Below, one piece after another: positions 34,568-44,305 of a stretch of DNA of 64,000 nt. Source of the DNA: Hydrogenovibrio marinus (GTDB taxonomy: Bacteria > Pseudomonadota > Gammaproteobacteria > Thiomicrospirales > Thiomicrospiraceae); assembly GCF_013340845.1 (NCBI RefSeq), contig NZ_AP020335.1, positions 682,001 to 746,000 on the forward strand, read 5' to 3'. The notes below the pieces were generated by a model. That model was not told where the DNA came from, did no database searches, and was given only the letters and a program-made list of their open reading frames with translations. The first letter of the stretch is position 1. Every line of letters starts with the position of its first letter. A program made the translations under genes and the position numbers.

Positions 34568-37500
34568 ATGTTTAAAAAAGTGCTGATTGCAAACCGCGGG
34601 GCCATAGCGACTCGCATCATTCGCACCTTGAAGAAAATGAATATCGCTTCCGTGGTGTTGGCATCCGATGCCGACCGCGCATCACTTCATGTCAAAGAAG
34701 CCGATGAAGTCATTTTTCTCAAGGGTAATGCCGCAACAGAAACCTATTTGAATGTTCCTTTGATTCTTGAACGAGCCAAGGCATTGGGCGTGGAAGCCGT
34801 TCATCCCGGTTATGGTTTCTTGAGTGAGAATGCCAGCTTTGCCGAAGACTGTGAACATATGGGCATCCGTTTTATTGGGCCGTCTCCTCAGCATATGCGT
34901 GACTTTGGTTTGAAGCATACCGCCCGTGAGTTGGCGATTGAAGCCAAAGTACCATTATTACCTGGTTCAGGATTGTTGGATTCGTTAGAAGAGGCTTTGG
35001 TAGAAGCTGAGCGCATCGGTTACCCTGTGATGTTGAAAAGTACTGCGGGTGGCGGTGGTATCGGTATGCAGAAATGTGATACGCCGCAGGTGTTGTCAGA
35101 AGCTTTTGAGCAGGTAGCGCGTTTGAGTCAGAACTCTTTCGGGCAATCCGGTATTTTCCTGGAAAAGTTTGTCGTTAATGCACGTCATATCGAAATACAG
35201 ATTTTCGGTGACGGGAAAGGAAAGGTCGTTTCCTTAGGTGAACGAGATTGTTCTTTGCAACGTCGTAATCAAAAGGTGGTGGAAGAAACGCCTGCGGTGG
35301 GTATCAGCCGTGATATGGTCGCTGAGATGGAAGCCCATGCAGTACGTTTGGGTGAGTTAGTCAGCTATCGATCTGCCGGAACGGTGGAATACGTTTTTGA
35401 CGCCGATGCACACCAATATTATTTCTTGGAAGTAAACACGCGTTTGCAGGTGGAACACGGTATCACCGAAGCGGTAAGAAATGTTGATTTGGTCGAGTGG
35501 ATGGTGCAAGTTGCGTTTGACCAAAATCTACCAGGTCGGGGTGAGGTGAATCCTGCAACCGGGCATGCGATTGAAGTACGTGTGTATGCCGAAGACCCAT
35601 TCAAAAACTTCCAGCCAAGTGCTGGTAAGTTGACAGGTTGGCAAATGCCGACGGATTGCCGAGTGGACACTTGGTGTTCAAAAGGGCAGGAAGTCAGTTC
35701 TTTCTATGACCCGATGTTGGCAAAAATCATCGTCACCGGTAAAGATCGGGACGAAGCGGTTAAGAACCTGAACAAGGCACTGAAATCGACCAGTATTCAC
35801 GGGTTTGAAACCAACGTTTTTTATCTGGAAGCTTTGAGTGAAGCGCCTGCGTTTATCAAAGCGGAAGGTTTATATACTCAATTCTTGAACAGCTTTACCC
35901 ATGAACCTTTTACGGCGGAAGTGACCAATCCGGGCACACATTCCATGTTGGTGAGTTATCCGGGACGAGTCGGTTTTTGGGATATAGGCGTACCACCTTC
36001 TGGACCGATGGATGCGTTATCGCACCGTTTGGCGAACCGTTGTTTGAACAACACGGAAGATGCCGCAACCATCGAGATGACGGTGTCCGGCATCAGTTTG
36101 AAGTTCGATCGCGATACGGTGATTTGTATTACTGGTGCCGATATTCAGCCGACTTTGGATAAAGAGCCGATTCCTATGTGGAAACCGGTGCATGTCAAGG
36201 CAGGGCAATTGCTGAAGTCAAAAGTCATCAAGGATGTCGGGCAACGTGCTTATTTAGCGGTGTTAGGTGGTTTTGATGTCCCGGATTACATGGGCAGCAA
36301 AACGACTTTCTCGCTAGGCGGTTTCGGTGGACATGGTGGTCGACTTCTGCGCGCAGGTGATGTGTTGCGTCTATCGCGTCACAGTGTTCGTGATGCCGAG
36401 TTGTGCGATTTGCCGGAAGGACTGATTCCAACACTTAACAATCGAGCGGAAATCGCGGTGATTTACGGTCCGCAAGGCGCGCCGGATTTCTTTACCGATG
36501 AAGATATTGAAACCTTTTTCTCAACGGATTGGGAAGTGCATTACAACTCCAGCCGCACCGGGATTCGTCTGATTGGTCCAAAACCAACATGGGCGCGTAA
36601 AGACGGTGGTGAAGCCGGGTTGCATCCATCAAACATCCATGACAACCCTTATGCCATTGGCGCGATAGACTTCACGGGCGATATGCCGGTTATTTTGGCG
36701 CAAGACGGTCCTAGTTTGGGAGGCTTTGTTTGCCCGGCGACCATTATCGAAGCAGAGCAATGGAAAATGGGGCAGTTGCGTCCGGGCGACAAGGTGCGTT
36801 TCAGACCGGTTTCTATCGATATGGCGGAAGAAGCATTCAAAGCACAAGAAGCCGCATTGGCTGGTTTGTCTGATTGGATATTGCGGGATACCAAATTCCT
36901 TGCATCACCCACAGAACAATCCTGTTTGGCATTGGAGATTTCTTCCGACGAACATGAGTTTGGCGTGAAGTATCGCCGTTCGGGTGACAGTCATTTGTTG
37001 ATTGAGTACGGTGCGATGGAACTGGATTTGGCATTGCGTTTCCGTATTCAGGTGTTGGTCGAGAAGTTGAAAACGTTGAAAGACCAAAGTTCAGATGAGA
37101 ACCCAACCTGGCAGTTTTTACGTGACTTGACGCCAGGTATTCGCTCTTTGCAAGTGCACTACAATCCAAGACAGATTTCGCAGAATGAGTTGATTCAAAA
37201 ATTGAAAGGGCTGGAAGACGAGATTTCATCGGCAAAAGATTTGACGGTGAAAAGTCGTATCGTTCGCCTACCTTTGTCTTGGGATGATCCAAGTACGCGT
37301 TTAGCCATCGAAAAATACATGACCACGGTGCGCCCTGATGCGCCTTGGTGTCCGAGCAATATCGAGTTCATCCGTCGTATCAACGGGCTGGATTCCATTG
37401 AAGATGTGAAGCGTATTGTCTTTGACGCCAAGTATCTGGTCATGGGCTTGGGGGATGTTTACTTGGGTGCGCCAGTGGCGACACCTTTGGATCCGCGTCA

Positions 37501-38215
37501 CCGTTTGGTTACCACTAAATACAACCCAGCTCGTACCTGGACGCCGGAAAACGCTGTCGGTATTGGTGGCGCTTACATGTGTGTTTATGGCATGGAAGGC
37601 CCCGGTGGTTATCAGTTTGTCGGGCGTACCATCCAAATGTGGAATGCTTATTTCAACACGCCATTCTTCCAACAGGGTAAGCCTTGGTTACTGGATTTCT
37701 TTGATCAGATTCAGTTTTATCCGGTGACTGAAGGTGAGTTGGCGCAGGCGAGAAACGATTTCCCGTTGGGTCGATACGATATCGACATCGAAGAAACGAC
37801 CTTGTCTTTGAGTGCCTATCAGGCATTTTTGGCAGAAGAAGCCGATAGCATCCAATCTTTCCAAACGAAGCAGCAGGCAGCATTTGAAGCTGAACGTCAG
37901 CGTTGGGAAGAAACCGGACAGGCAAATTTTGAGTCTACTTCAGCGCAGGAAGAAGTGCTGGGCGAAACGCCGATAGAAATTCCAGAAGGGTTTGAAGCGG
38001 CATTGTCGCCGATTACCGGAAGTGCATGGAAGATTACCGTCAAGCCGGGTGACAAGGTTGCTGAAGGTGATGTCATCGCCATTTTGGAAACCATGAAAAT
38101 CGAAATTCCAGTCGAAGCGGAAAGTGACGGTATTGTCACCGAGATTTTGGTGAATGAAGGGGATTTGATTCAGAACGGGCAAGCCATCATGATTTTGGAG
38201 GTTGCAGACGCATGA
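34568..38215 (+). CDS. Biotin-dependent guanidine carboxylase (urea carboxylase family)
   Basis: ATP- and biotin-dependent carboxylation of guanidine to carboxyguanidine. 1215 residues in the family order: biotin carboxylase (about 1-445; MFKKVLIANRGAIATRI, STAGGGGIGMQKC, EVNTRLQVEHGITE), KipA/KipI-like carboxyltransferase (about 465-1060; PGRVGFWDIGVPPSGPMD, VGIGGAYMCVYGMEGPGGYQF) and a biotin carrier domain with the modified Lys in ILETMKIEIP. Homology alone cannot separate urea from guanidine carboxylase. The riboswitch and the two DUF1989 partners point to guanidine. Spacing from AAGGA to ATG is 6 bases. The stop overlaps the hydrolase start by 4 bases. Confidence 0.9.
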   Translation: MFKKVLIANRGAIATRIIRTLKKMNIASVVLASDADRASLHVKEADEVIFLKGNAATETYLNVPLILERAKALGVEAVHPGYGFLSENASFAEDCEHMGIRFIGPSPQHMRDFGLKHTARELAIEAKVPLLPGSGLLDSLEEALVEAERIGYPVMLKSTAGGGGIGMQKCDTPQVLSEAFEQVARLSQNSFGQSGIFLEKFVVNARHIEIQIFGDGKGKVVSLGERDCSLQRRNQKVVEETPAVGISRDMVAEMEAHAVRLGELVSYRSAGTVEYVFDADAHQYYFLEVNTRLQVEHGITEAVRNVDLVEWMVQVAFDQNLPGRGEVNPATGHAIEVRVYAEDPFKNFQPSAGKLTGWQMPTDCRVDTWCSKGQEVSSFYDPMLAKIIVTGKDRDEAVKNLNKALKSTSIHGFETNVFYLEALSEAPAFIKAEGLYTQFLNSFTHEPFTAEVTNPGTHSMLVSYPGRVGFWDIGVPPSGPMDALSHRLANRCLNNTEDAATIEMTVSGISLKFDRDTVICITGADIQPTLDKEPIPMWKPVHVKAGQLLKSKVIKDVGQRAYLAVLGGFDVPDYMGSKTTFSLGGFGGHGGRLLRAGDVLRLSRHSVRDAELCDLPEGLIPTLNNRAEIAVIYGPQGAPDFFTDEDIETFFSTDWEVHYNSSRTGIRLIGPKPTWARKDGGEAGLHPSNIHDNPYAIGAIDFTGDMPVILAQDGPSLGGFVCPATIIEAEQWKMGQLRPGDKVRFRPVSIDMAEEAFKAQEAALAGLSDWILRDTKFLASPTEQSCLALEISSDEHEFGVKYRRSGDSHLLIEYGAMELDLALRFRIQVLVEKLKTLKDQSSDENPTWQFLRDLTPGIRSLQVHYNPRQISQNELIQKLKGLEDEISSAKDLTVKSRIVRLPLSWDDPSTRLAIEKYMTTVRPDAPWCPSNIEFIRRINGLDSIEDVKRIVFDAKYLVMGLGDVYLGAPVATPLDPRHRLVTTKYNPARTWTPENAVGIGGAYMCVYGMEGPGGYQFVGRTIQMWNAYFNTPFFQQGKPWLLDFFDQIQFYPVTEGELAQARNDFPLGRYDIDIEETTLSLSAYQAFLAEEADSIQSFQTKQQAAFEAERQRWEETGQANFESTSAQEEVLGETPIEIPEGFEAALSPITGSAWKITVKPGDKVAEGDVIAILETMKIEIPVEAESDGIVTEILVNEGDLIQNGQAIMILEVADA

Positions 38216-40020
38216 GCACTAAACATAATTTCGATTTGAGAATTTCTTCTCTTCGTCAGGCTTATGCTGATGGAGAACTGTCTCCTAGGGAGTTGATGAC
38301 GTTGTTGGTGGAAAAAGCGGAGTCTTATGAAGACCACAATATTTTCATCCACCTGTTATCCGATGAAGAGCTTGAACCTTATCTGACTAGGCTTGAGGCT
38401 TGCGACCCAAGTAGCCACCCTTTGTGGGGGATTCCATTCGTCATCAAGGACAATATTGACTTAGCCGGTGTTCCGACAACGGCAGCTTGTCCTGAATATG
38501 CCTATGTACCGGAAGCTTCTGCGACCGTTGCCCAACTTTTGGTGGATGCCGGTGCTATTCCTCTCGGTAAGGCAAATATGGATCAATTCGCAACCGGTTT
38601 GGTGGGCACGCGCTCTCCTTATGGTGTTTGTCATAACGCTTTCGACTTCAACATGATTTCCGGTGGATCAAGTTCCGGTTCGGCGGTGTCTGTGGCATTG
38701 AACTTATGTAGTTTTTCATTGGGAACGGATACTGCCGGTTCAGGACGTGTGCCGGCGGCATTCAATAACCTTATCGGTTTGAAGCCATCCAAAGGACTTT
38801 TGAGCACCAAAGGCGTTGTGCCTGCCGTGCGTTCGCAAGACGTGGTGAGTGTGTTCGCGCTGAACTCCCAGGATGCCTATGAGGTGTTTGAAGTGGCGGC
38901 ACAAGCCGATGCAGAAGACGAATTCAGCCGTAAGGAAATGGATTTGATGCCACCGGCTTGGGGTGCTCGTCCGGTGTTGGGGATTCCCAGCTCGGAAACC
39001 ATCAGCTTTGCCGGAGACGAACAGGCTGAAAAGCATTTTTATGACTCGATTGCCGAGCTGAAAAAACAGGGCTATGAAGTCAAGGAGATTAACTTCCAAC
39101 CTTGGTTGGATACTGCAAAGCTTTTGTATGAAGGCGCTTGGGTTGCCGAGCGCTATGTTGCCATCGAAGCCTTTATGGAAGAGTTTGAAAATGTCATGGA
39201 TCCGAGTGTGGGGGCGATTATCGCAGGAGCGAGAAAACTCAGCGCGGCGGATGCCTACAAAGGCAGTTATGCCTTGCAGAAAGCACAGGCACTCACGGCA
39301 TCGCTATGGCAAGACATTGATTGTATGTTGACGCCAACCACGCCAACCATCTACTCAATCGAACAAATGCAAAGTGACCCAATCAAACTGAACTCGGTAT
39401 TGGGAACCTACACCAACTTCATGAACCTATTGGACTATGCCGCGTTGGCGATGCCGACAGGCTTTAGAGAAGATGGCCTGCCGATCGGTTTGACCATGTT
39501 TGCGCCTGCTGGAACAGACAGGTTGCTAATGAAGCTTGCCGATAAATTACACGGTCATTTTGTACCGACTTCAGGCGCGAAAGAAACGCCTGTGACAACA
39601 ACGCATTCGGAGTTCTTTGCTAATCCGCATGCTATTCCTCTGGCAGTGGTTGGCGCACATTTGACTGGGTTTCCTCTGAATGGGCAGCTGATTGAGCGTG
39701 GTGCGAAATTATTACAGACGACGAAAACTGCGCCAAAATATAACTTCTATGAGTTGTCTGAAAGACCGATATTGAAACCGGGTTTGGTCAAAAACGAAGC
39801 GGCGGGTGTCAGCATTGAAGTGGAAGTTTGGGCGATGCCAAAGCAGCATTTAGGGTCTTTCCTTGCGCTGATTCCATCGCCATTAGGATTGGGTAAAGTC
39901 GAATTAATCAATGGTACGCAGGTTGTTGGGTTTGTCTGTGAACCTTACGGTATTGAAGGCGCTAAGAGCATTAGCCTAACAGGCGGTTGGCGTAACTGGA
40001 TGGCGGTTAGAACAGGTTAA
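38212..40020 (+). CDS. atzF: Allophanate hydrolase
   Basis: Hydrolyses allophanate to ammonia and carbon dioxide, the last step of guanidine (or urea carboxylase) degradation. Residues 1-440 are an amidase-signature domain with the Ser-cisSer-Lys triad: Lys in FVIKDNIDLAG, GGSSSGSAVSVAL, and GTDTAGSGRVPAA. Residues about 475-602 are the allophanate-hydrolase C-terminal domain (YGIEGAKSISLTGGWRNW). 602 residues is a normal length. ATGA overlap with the carboxylase indicates translational coupling, so the riboswitch also affects this gene. Confidence 0.94.
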   Translation: MSTKHNFDLRISSLRQAYADGELSPRELMTLLVEKAESYEDHNIFIHLLSDEELEPYLTRLEACDPSSHPLWGIPFVIKDNIDLAGVPTTAACPEYAYVPEASATVAQLLVDAGAIPLGKANMDQFATGLVGTRSPYGVCHNAFDFNMISGGSSSGSAVSVALNLCSFSLGTDTAGSGRVPAAFNNLIGLKPSKGLLSTKGVVPAVRSQDVVSVFALNSQDAYEVFEVAAQADAEDEFSRKEMDLMPPAWGARPVLGIPSSETISFAGDEQAEKHFYDSIAELKKQGYEVKEINFQPWLDTAKLLYEGAWVAERYVAIEAFMEEFENVMDPSVGAIIAGARKLSAADAYKGSYALQKAQALTASLWQDIDCMLTPTTPTIYSIEQMQSDPIKLNSVLGTYTNFMNLLDYAALAMPTGFREDGLPIGLTMFAPAGTDRLLMKLADKLHGHFVPTSGAKETPVTTTHSEFFANPHAIPLAVVGAHLTGFPLNGQLIERGAKLLQTTKTAPKYNFYELSERPILKPGLVKNEAAGVSIEVEVWAMPKQHLGSFLALIPSPLGLGKVELINGTQVVGFVCEPYGIEGAKSISLTGGWRNWMAVRTG

Positions 40021-40351
40021 AAACAATTTAGTCCAAACAAGTCTCATCCAAATTTTAGACTCCGGTTTTTCTCAAAAACTTAATGGGGAAAAACCGAAGT
40101 TTTTCTAAAAACCCTATTAATTATCTTGTTTTATTTGCTGTGTTTTGTACAATCAAAAGCAGTACTCTCATTTTATTAAGTAATTCAAATTTAACAGTTT
40201 TTTTCAGAAAAGCTTTCTGAAACAAGCCCGTTGTCTTTTTTGCCTCGATGGAGGTGGTTGTCATGCGTCTATGACTTTGTATGTGACTTAAGCGTATGCG
40301 CATGTCGAGAATATGAACCGTCAAAACCTTGAAAGGGAAGGATAGGTATCG
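40021..40351. promoter_or_regulatory. Intergenic region before the sucrose operon: terminator and inverted repeat
   Basis: Two structures are visible. CGGTTTTTC (40063-40071) pairs with GAAAAACCG (40088-40096) and is a likely terminator of the guanidine operon. TTTCAGAAA-AGC-TTTCTGAAA (40202-40222), a perfect inverted repeat 130 bases before the sucrose-phosphate synthase start, may be an operator. I cannot identify a firm promoter. Confidence 0.45.
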
Positions 40352-42541
40352 ATGTCTACTACAAGGAAGTTATATATCGCGCTCATCAGTGTTCATGGAT
40401 TGATTCGCGCCAAAAATCTTGAGCTGGGTCGGGATGCCGACACCGGGGGTCAAACCCTGTATGTATTAGAATTGGCACAAGCGCTGGCAAAACATCCCGC
40501 TGTTGGGCGTGTTGACTTGTTTACCCGAAAGGTGGTGGATAAGGAAGTTTCCAAAGACTATGCAGAGCCGTGTGAACGACCAGAAGATAATTTTCGCATC
40601 ATAAGAGTGGAAGCGGGACCAAATCGCTATTTACCGAAAGAACAGCTGTGGGATCATCTTGATGCCTTTACCGATAATATGATGGATTATTTTAGGCAAC
40701 AAAATGATTACCCCGACATCCTCCATAGTCATTACGCTGATGGAGGCTATGTCGCTGAGCATTTGGCAAACCAGCTCGGCATTCCTTTGATTCATACCGG
40801 GCACTCTCTGGGGCGTGTTAAACGCAGGCGACTGTTGGCAAGTGGGCTGTCTGCACAGGAAATAGAAACTCTATACAACATGACGCGGCGGATTGATGCG
40901 GAAGAAAATGTACTGGCGGTGGCAGAAAGAGTGATTACCAGTACTCACCAGGAAATAGAAGAACAATACGAACTCTACGACTTTTACCAGCCCGAAAAGA
41001 TGCGGGTTTTGCCTCCCGGGACCAATCTTAATAATTTCCAACCTCCGGATGGCGATGAGCTGGATACGCCTTTGTTTTACGAATTGGTGAAACACCTTAA
41101 AGAACCTTTCAGGCCAATTATTTTGGCGCTCTCCAGGCCAGATAGGCGCAAAAACATCGTCGCGTTGGTGGAAGCTTATGGGCAGTCTTTGAAATTACAA
41201 TCTTTAGCAAACTTGGTCATTATTGCAGGCAATCGCGATGATATCGACGACTTGGATCAGGGCGCTCAAATGGTGTTTCATGAACTGTTAGTCGCAATAG
41301 ATCGCTATGACCTTTATGGAAAAGTGGCTTTGCCAAAGCACCATAAGCGCGATCAAGTCTCGTTGATTTATCGAATCGCTGCGGCTTCAAAAGGCGTTTT
41401 CGTCAATCCGGCGTTGACTGAACCCTTCGGTTTAACACTGATTGAAGCAGCAGCTTCCGGTCTGCCGATTGTGGCCACGGAAGACGGTGGGCCACGAGAT
41501 ATTGTCGGCAACTGCCGAAATGGTATTTTAATTGATCCACTAGAGCCCAAGAGTATTAGCGATGCTCTGCTCAGGTTGCTCAGTTTTCCTGAACTATACA
41601 AATCCCATGTTTTGAATGGGTTGAGGCAAGTTAAGGAACATTATTCATGGGAAGCCCATGTAGAGCGCTATCTTGACGTGATTGACTCGGTGGCGGACAG
41701 TTCGCAACGACTTCAAGCGAAATCCATGGTACGTAGTCAGGAACTTTTTCCAGATAGAGCTTTTGTCAGTAGTTTGGATCAGAACTTGATGGACGATGGC
41801 GAGGCATTGCAGCAGTTGATTGGACTGTTGAGGCAAAACCGAAAAAACACCTTGTTTATTATTGCAACGGGGCGTCGTCTGGATTCTGCATTGAAATTGA
41901 TGAAAAAGCATGGCATGCCAGAGCCGGATATTCTCATCAGTAGTGGCGGTACGGAAATTAACTATGCCCCTAAGCTAACCATGGACACTGCTTGGAGTCG
42001 ACATATTGATTACCACTGGACGAGATACAAACTGAAAGAAGTTCTCAAAGACTATCCTGGGTTGAAACGCCAACCTAAGGAAGAACAGAGTTTCTTCAAA
42101 CTCAGCTATTACATTGATCCTGAAGTCGCGGATGTTGAAGAGATTAAGCGTTTGTTGCATCAGGAAGATTTGTCGGTCAATGTGCAGATGTCATTTGGAA
42201 AATTCTTGGACATCTTGCCGATTCGTGCTTCTAAAGGCATGGCATTACGCTATGTGGTCGGGCAATGGCAGATCCCACTTGAGCGGGTTTTTGTAGCTGG
42301 CGGTGCAGGTTCGGATGAAGACATGATGAGAGGAAATCCATTAGCGGCAGTGGTGGCAAACCGTCACGCTGAAGAGTTGTCGCAACTGGTGGATGTGAGC
42401 AGAATTTATTTTGCTAAACAGCCTTATGAAAAAGGTATTTTAGAAGCGTTGTCGTTTTACGATTTCTTTGGTGAATGTCGTGACCCTAGGGAAGAAGCCA
42501 CTGTTAACCAGGTAAAGGTTTTGGAGTCGGAAGGCCAATGA
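40352..42541 (+). CDS. sps: Sucrose-phosphate synthase with inactive phosphatase-like tail
   Basis: Makes sucrose-6-phosphate from an NDP-glucose and fructose-6-phosphate. The first 450 residues are a GT4 glycosyltransferase: SVHGLIRAKNLELGRDADTGGQ, HTGHSLGRVKRRR, ALSRPDRRKN, NPALTEPFGLTLIEAAASGLP. Residues about 465-715 are a sucrose-phosphatase-like HAD domain, but the catalytic DxDxT motif is replaced by SLDQN, so this tail should be inactive. A separate intact phosphatase is encoded next. The tail may be structural or bind the product. First gene of a four-gene sucrose operon, as in halotolerant methylotrophs. Confidence 0.93.
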   Translation: MSTTRKLYIALISVHGLIRAKNLELGRDADTGGQTLYVLELAQALAKHPAVGRVDLFTRKVVDKEVSKDYAEPCERPEDNFRIIRVEAGPNRYLPKEQLWDHLDAFTDNMMDYFRQQNDYPDILHSHYADGGYVAEHLANQLGIPLIHTGHSLGRVKRRRLLASGLSAQEIETLYNMTRRIDAEENVLAVAERVITSTHQEIEEQYELYDFYQPEKMRVLPPGTNLNNFQPPDGDELDTPLFYELVKHLKEPFRPIILALSRPDRRKNIVALVEAYGQSLKLQSLANLVIIAGNRDDIDDLDQGAQMVFHELLVAIDRYDLYGKVALPKHHKRDQVSLIYRIAAASKGVFVNPALTEPFGLTLIEAAASGLPIVATEDGGPRDIVGNCRNGILIDPLEPKSISDALLRLLSFPELYKSHVLNGLRQVKEHYSWEAHVERYLDVIDSVADSSQRLQAKSMVRSQELFPDRAFVSSLDQNLMDDGEALQQLIGLLRQNRKNTLFIIATGRRLDSALKLMKKHGMPEPDILISSGGTEINYAPKLTMDTAWSRHIDYHWTRYKLKEVLKDYPGLKRQPKEEQSFFKLSYYIDPEVADVEEIKRLLHQEDLSVNVQMSFGKFLDILPIRASKGMALRYVVGQWQIPLERVFVAGGAGSDEDMMRGNPLAAVVANRHAEELSQLVDVSRIYFAKQPYEKGILEALSFYDFFGECRDPREEATVNQVKVLESEGQ

Positions 42542-43401
42542 TGCATCATTCTTTATTGTTATGTACTGACTTGGATAGAACGATGATTCCAAATGGCATT
42601 GAACCGGATGTTCCAGAATCACGGCAGTATTTTTCGCAATGGTGTCGCTCAGAGGGCGTTTGTTTGGTCTATGTTACCGGCAGGCATAAAGCTTTGGTTG
42701 AGGAAGCGATTGAGAGCTATCACTTACCGATGCCAGATTATGCCATCACCGATGTGGGTACCAAAATTTATAAGATTACCAATGGCAATTGGCAAAACTG
42801 GTCTGATTGGGAAGAGGAAATCTCCGGTGATTGGAATGGTTGGGATAACGCAGGTATTCGCCGCTTATTAGAGCCTTTTTCCCTGCTTAAGGCGCAGGAA
42901 GAGGCTAAGCAGAATACCTACAAGGTCAGCTACTATGTTTCGCCCAATGAAGATGTTGATGAACTGCTGAAACAGCTAGGGGCCAACCTGGCAGAAAATG
43001 GCATAAAAGCCAGTTTGGTTTGGAGTGTGGATGAAACGCAAGATATTGGGTTGTTGGATATTCTGCCATCTGAAGCAACCAAATTGCATGGGATACGTTT
43101 TTTGCGAGATCGGTTAGGCTTCCCGAAGCGTGATGTGTTTTTTGCAGGTGATAGTGGAAACGACTTACCGGTTTTGGCGAGTGATATTCTTTCGGTATTG
43201 GTTGCGAATGCCACCGAAGAAGTTAAGCAACAAGCGCTAAATTTAGCGGAACAAAATGGACATGCGACGACACTCTATTTGGCAAAGAAGCAAGGGCGGC
43301 GTAATGGGAACTATGTAGATGGAATATTGCAGGGATTGGAATATTTTGAATTCTGTAACGGTTTGGATGACGTTAAGTCAGATAGTAAGGATGGAGACTA
43401 G
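42538..43401 (+). CDS. spp: Sucrose-phosphatase
   Basis: A HAD-family enzyme hydrolysing sucrose-6-phosphate to sucrose, 287 residues. The nucleophile motif CTDLDRTMI is intact, and the late GDSGNDLPVL supplies the Mg-binding acids. It overlaps the synthase by 4 bases (ATGA). Sucrose here is most likely a compatible solute or a carbon store. Confidence 0.93.
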   Translation: MMHHSLLLCTDLDRTMIPNGIEPDVPESRQYFSQWCRSEGVCLVYVTGRHKALVEEAIESYHLPMPDYAITDVGTKIYKITNGNWQNWSDWEEEISGDWNGWDNAGIRRLLEPFSLLKAQEEAKQNTYKVSYYVSPNEDVDELLKQLGANLAENGIKASLVWSVDETQDIGLLDILPSEATKLHGIRFLRDRLGFPKRDVFFAGDSGNDLPVLASDILSVLVANATEEVKQQALNLAEQNGHATTLYLAKKQGRRNGNYVDGILQGLEYFEFCNGLDDVKSDSKDGD

Positions 43402-43404
43402 GTG

Positions 43405-44295
43405 ATGGCTACGGAAAAGACTTTGATAGTGGTGTTTGGAGAGGTGTTGTTCGACTGCTTTCCTGAAGGGGAAGAAGTGTTGGGTGGTGCGCCTTTTAAT
43501 GTCGCATGGAATTTACAGGCATTTGGCGATGAACCTGTATTTATTTCCCGCATCGGGAATGATCCTAGAGGCCAAAAGGTTGTTTCCGAAATGCGTCAGT
43601 GGGAAATGAACCTGAGTCAGTTGCAGGTTGATGCTACCCATCCAACGGGGCAGGTTGAAGTCGCCTTGCTTAGTGGAGAACCGCATTACACCATCACCAC
43701 GGATTGTGCCTACGATTTTATTGATTACCACGAAATCAAACCCATGCCAGAAGAAAGAATCGTTTACCACGGTACGCTTGGTCTACGTAACCGAGTGGCT
43801 CGCCATGCATTGGTTGAGTTGACGTCTTCTTTTGGAAACTCCATTTTTGTCGATGTGAACTTAAGAGATCCTTGGTGGAAAGAGGAGGAGGTTTTTTACT
43901 GGTTGGATTCGGCACGCTGGGTGAAACTCAATGTAGATGAATTGAGAAGGCTAGGCTTTTCTAATGAAAACTTGGAGCAAGCCATGAAAGAGCTTCAAGA
44001 TAGGTTCGATTTGGAGCAAGTGATTTTGACTTGTGGCGCCGACGGCGCTATGGTGGTTGATGACGAAGGCAAACTTTATCAAGTACAACCTGAATCGGTT
44101 ACCGATGTGGTCGATACTGTCGGTGCGGGAGATGCTTTTGCATCTGTTTACCTACACGGTCTGGTACAAGATTGGCCAATACAGAAAACGTTGGAAAACG
44201 CGCAAAAATTCGCTTCACAAGTCATCGGACTTCGAGGGGCAACGACGAATGACAAGGACTTTTACGACACGATCCTAAATACCTTTAAAGAGTAG
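43405..44295 (+). CDS. Fructokinase (PfkB family)
   Basis: Phosphorylates fructose to fructose-6-phosphate. The PfkB signatures are GGAPFNVAWNLQAFG near the N-terminus and DTVGAGDAFASVYLHG near the C-terminus. 296 residues. GGAG is better placed for ATG 43405 than for GTG 43402. It recycles the fructose released by the next gene product, amylosucrase, so the operon can both make and reuse sucrose. Confidence 0.92.
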   Translation: MATEKTLIVVFGEVLFDCFPEGEEVLGGAPFNVAWNLQAFGDEPVFISRIGNDPRGQKVVSEMRQWEMNLSQLQVDATHPTGQVEVALLSGEPHYTITTDCAYDFIDYHEIKPMPEERIVYHGTLGLRNRVARHALVELTSSFGNSIFVDVNLRDPWWKEEEVFYWLDSARWVKLNVDELRRLGFSNENLEQAMKELQDRFDLEQVILTCGADGAMVVDDEGKLYQVQPESVTDVVDTVGAGDAFASVYLHGLVQDWPIQKTLENAQKFASQVIGLRGATTNDKDFYDTILNTFKE

Positions 44296-44305
44296 AAGGA
44301 ATCTT

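Noticed and set aside
34568-38215. Plain urea carboxylase annotation
   Set aside because: The two DUF1989 partners and the riboswitch favour guanidine; urea remains possible as a side substrate.
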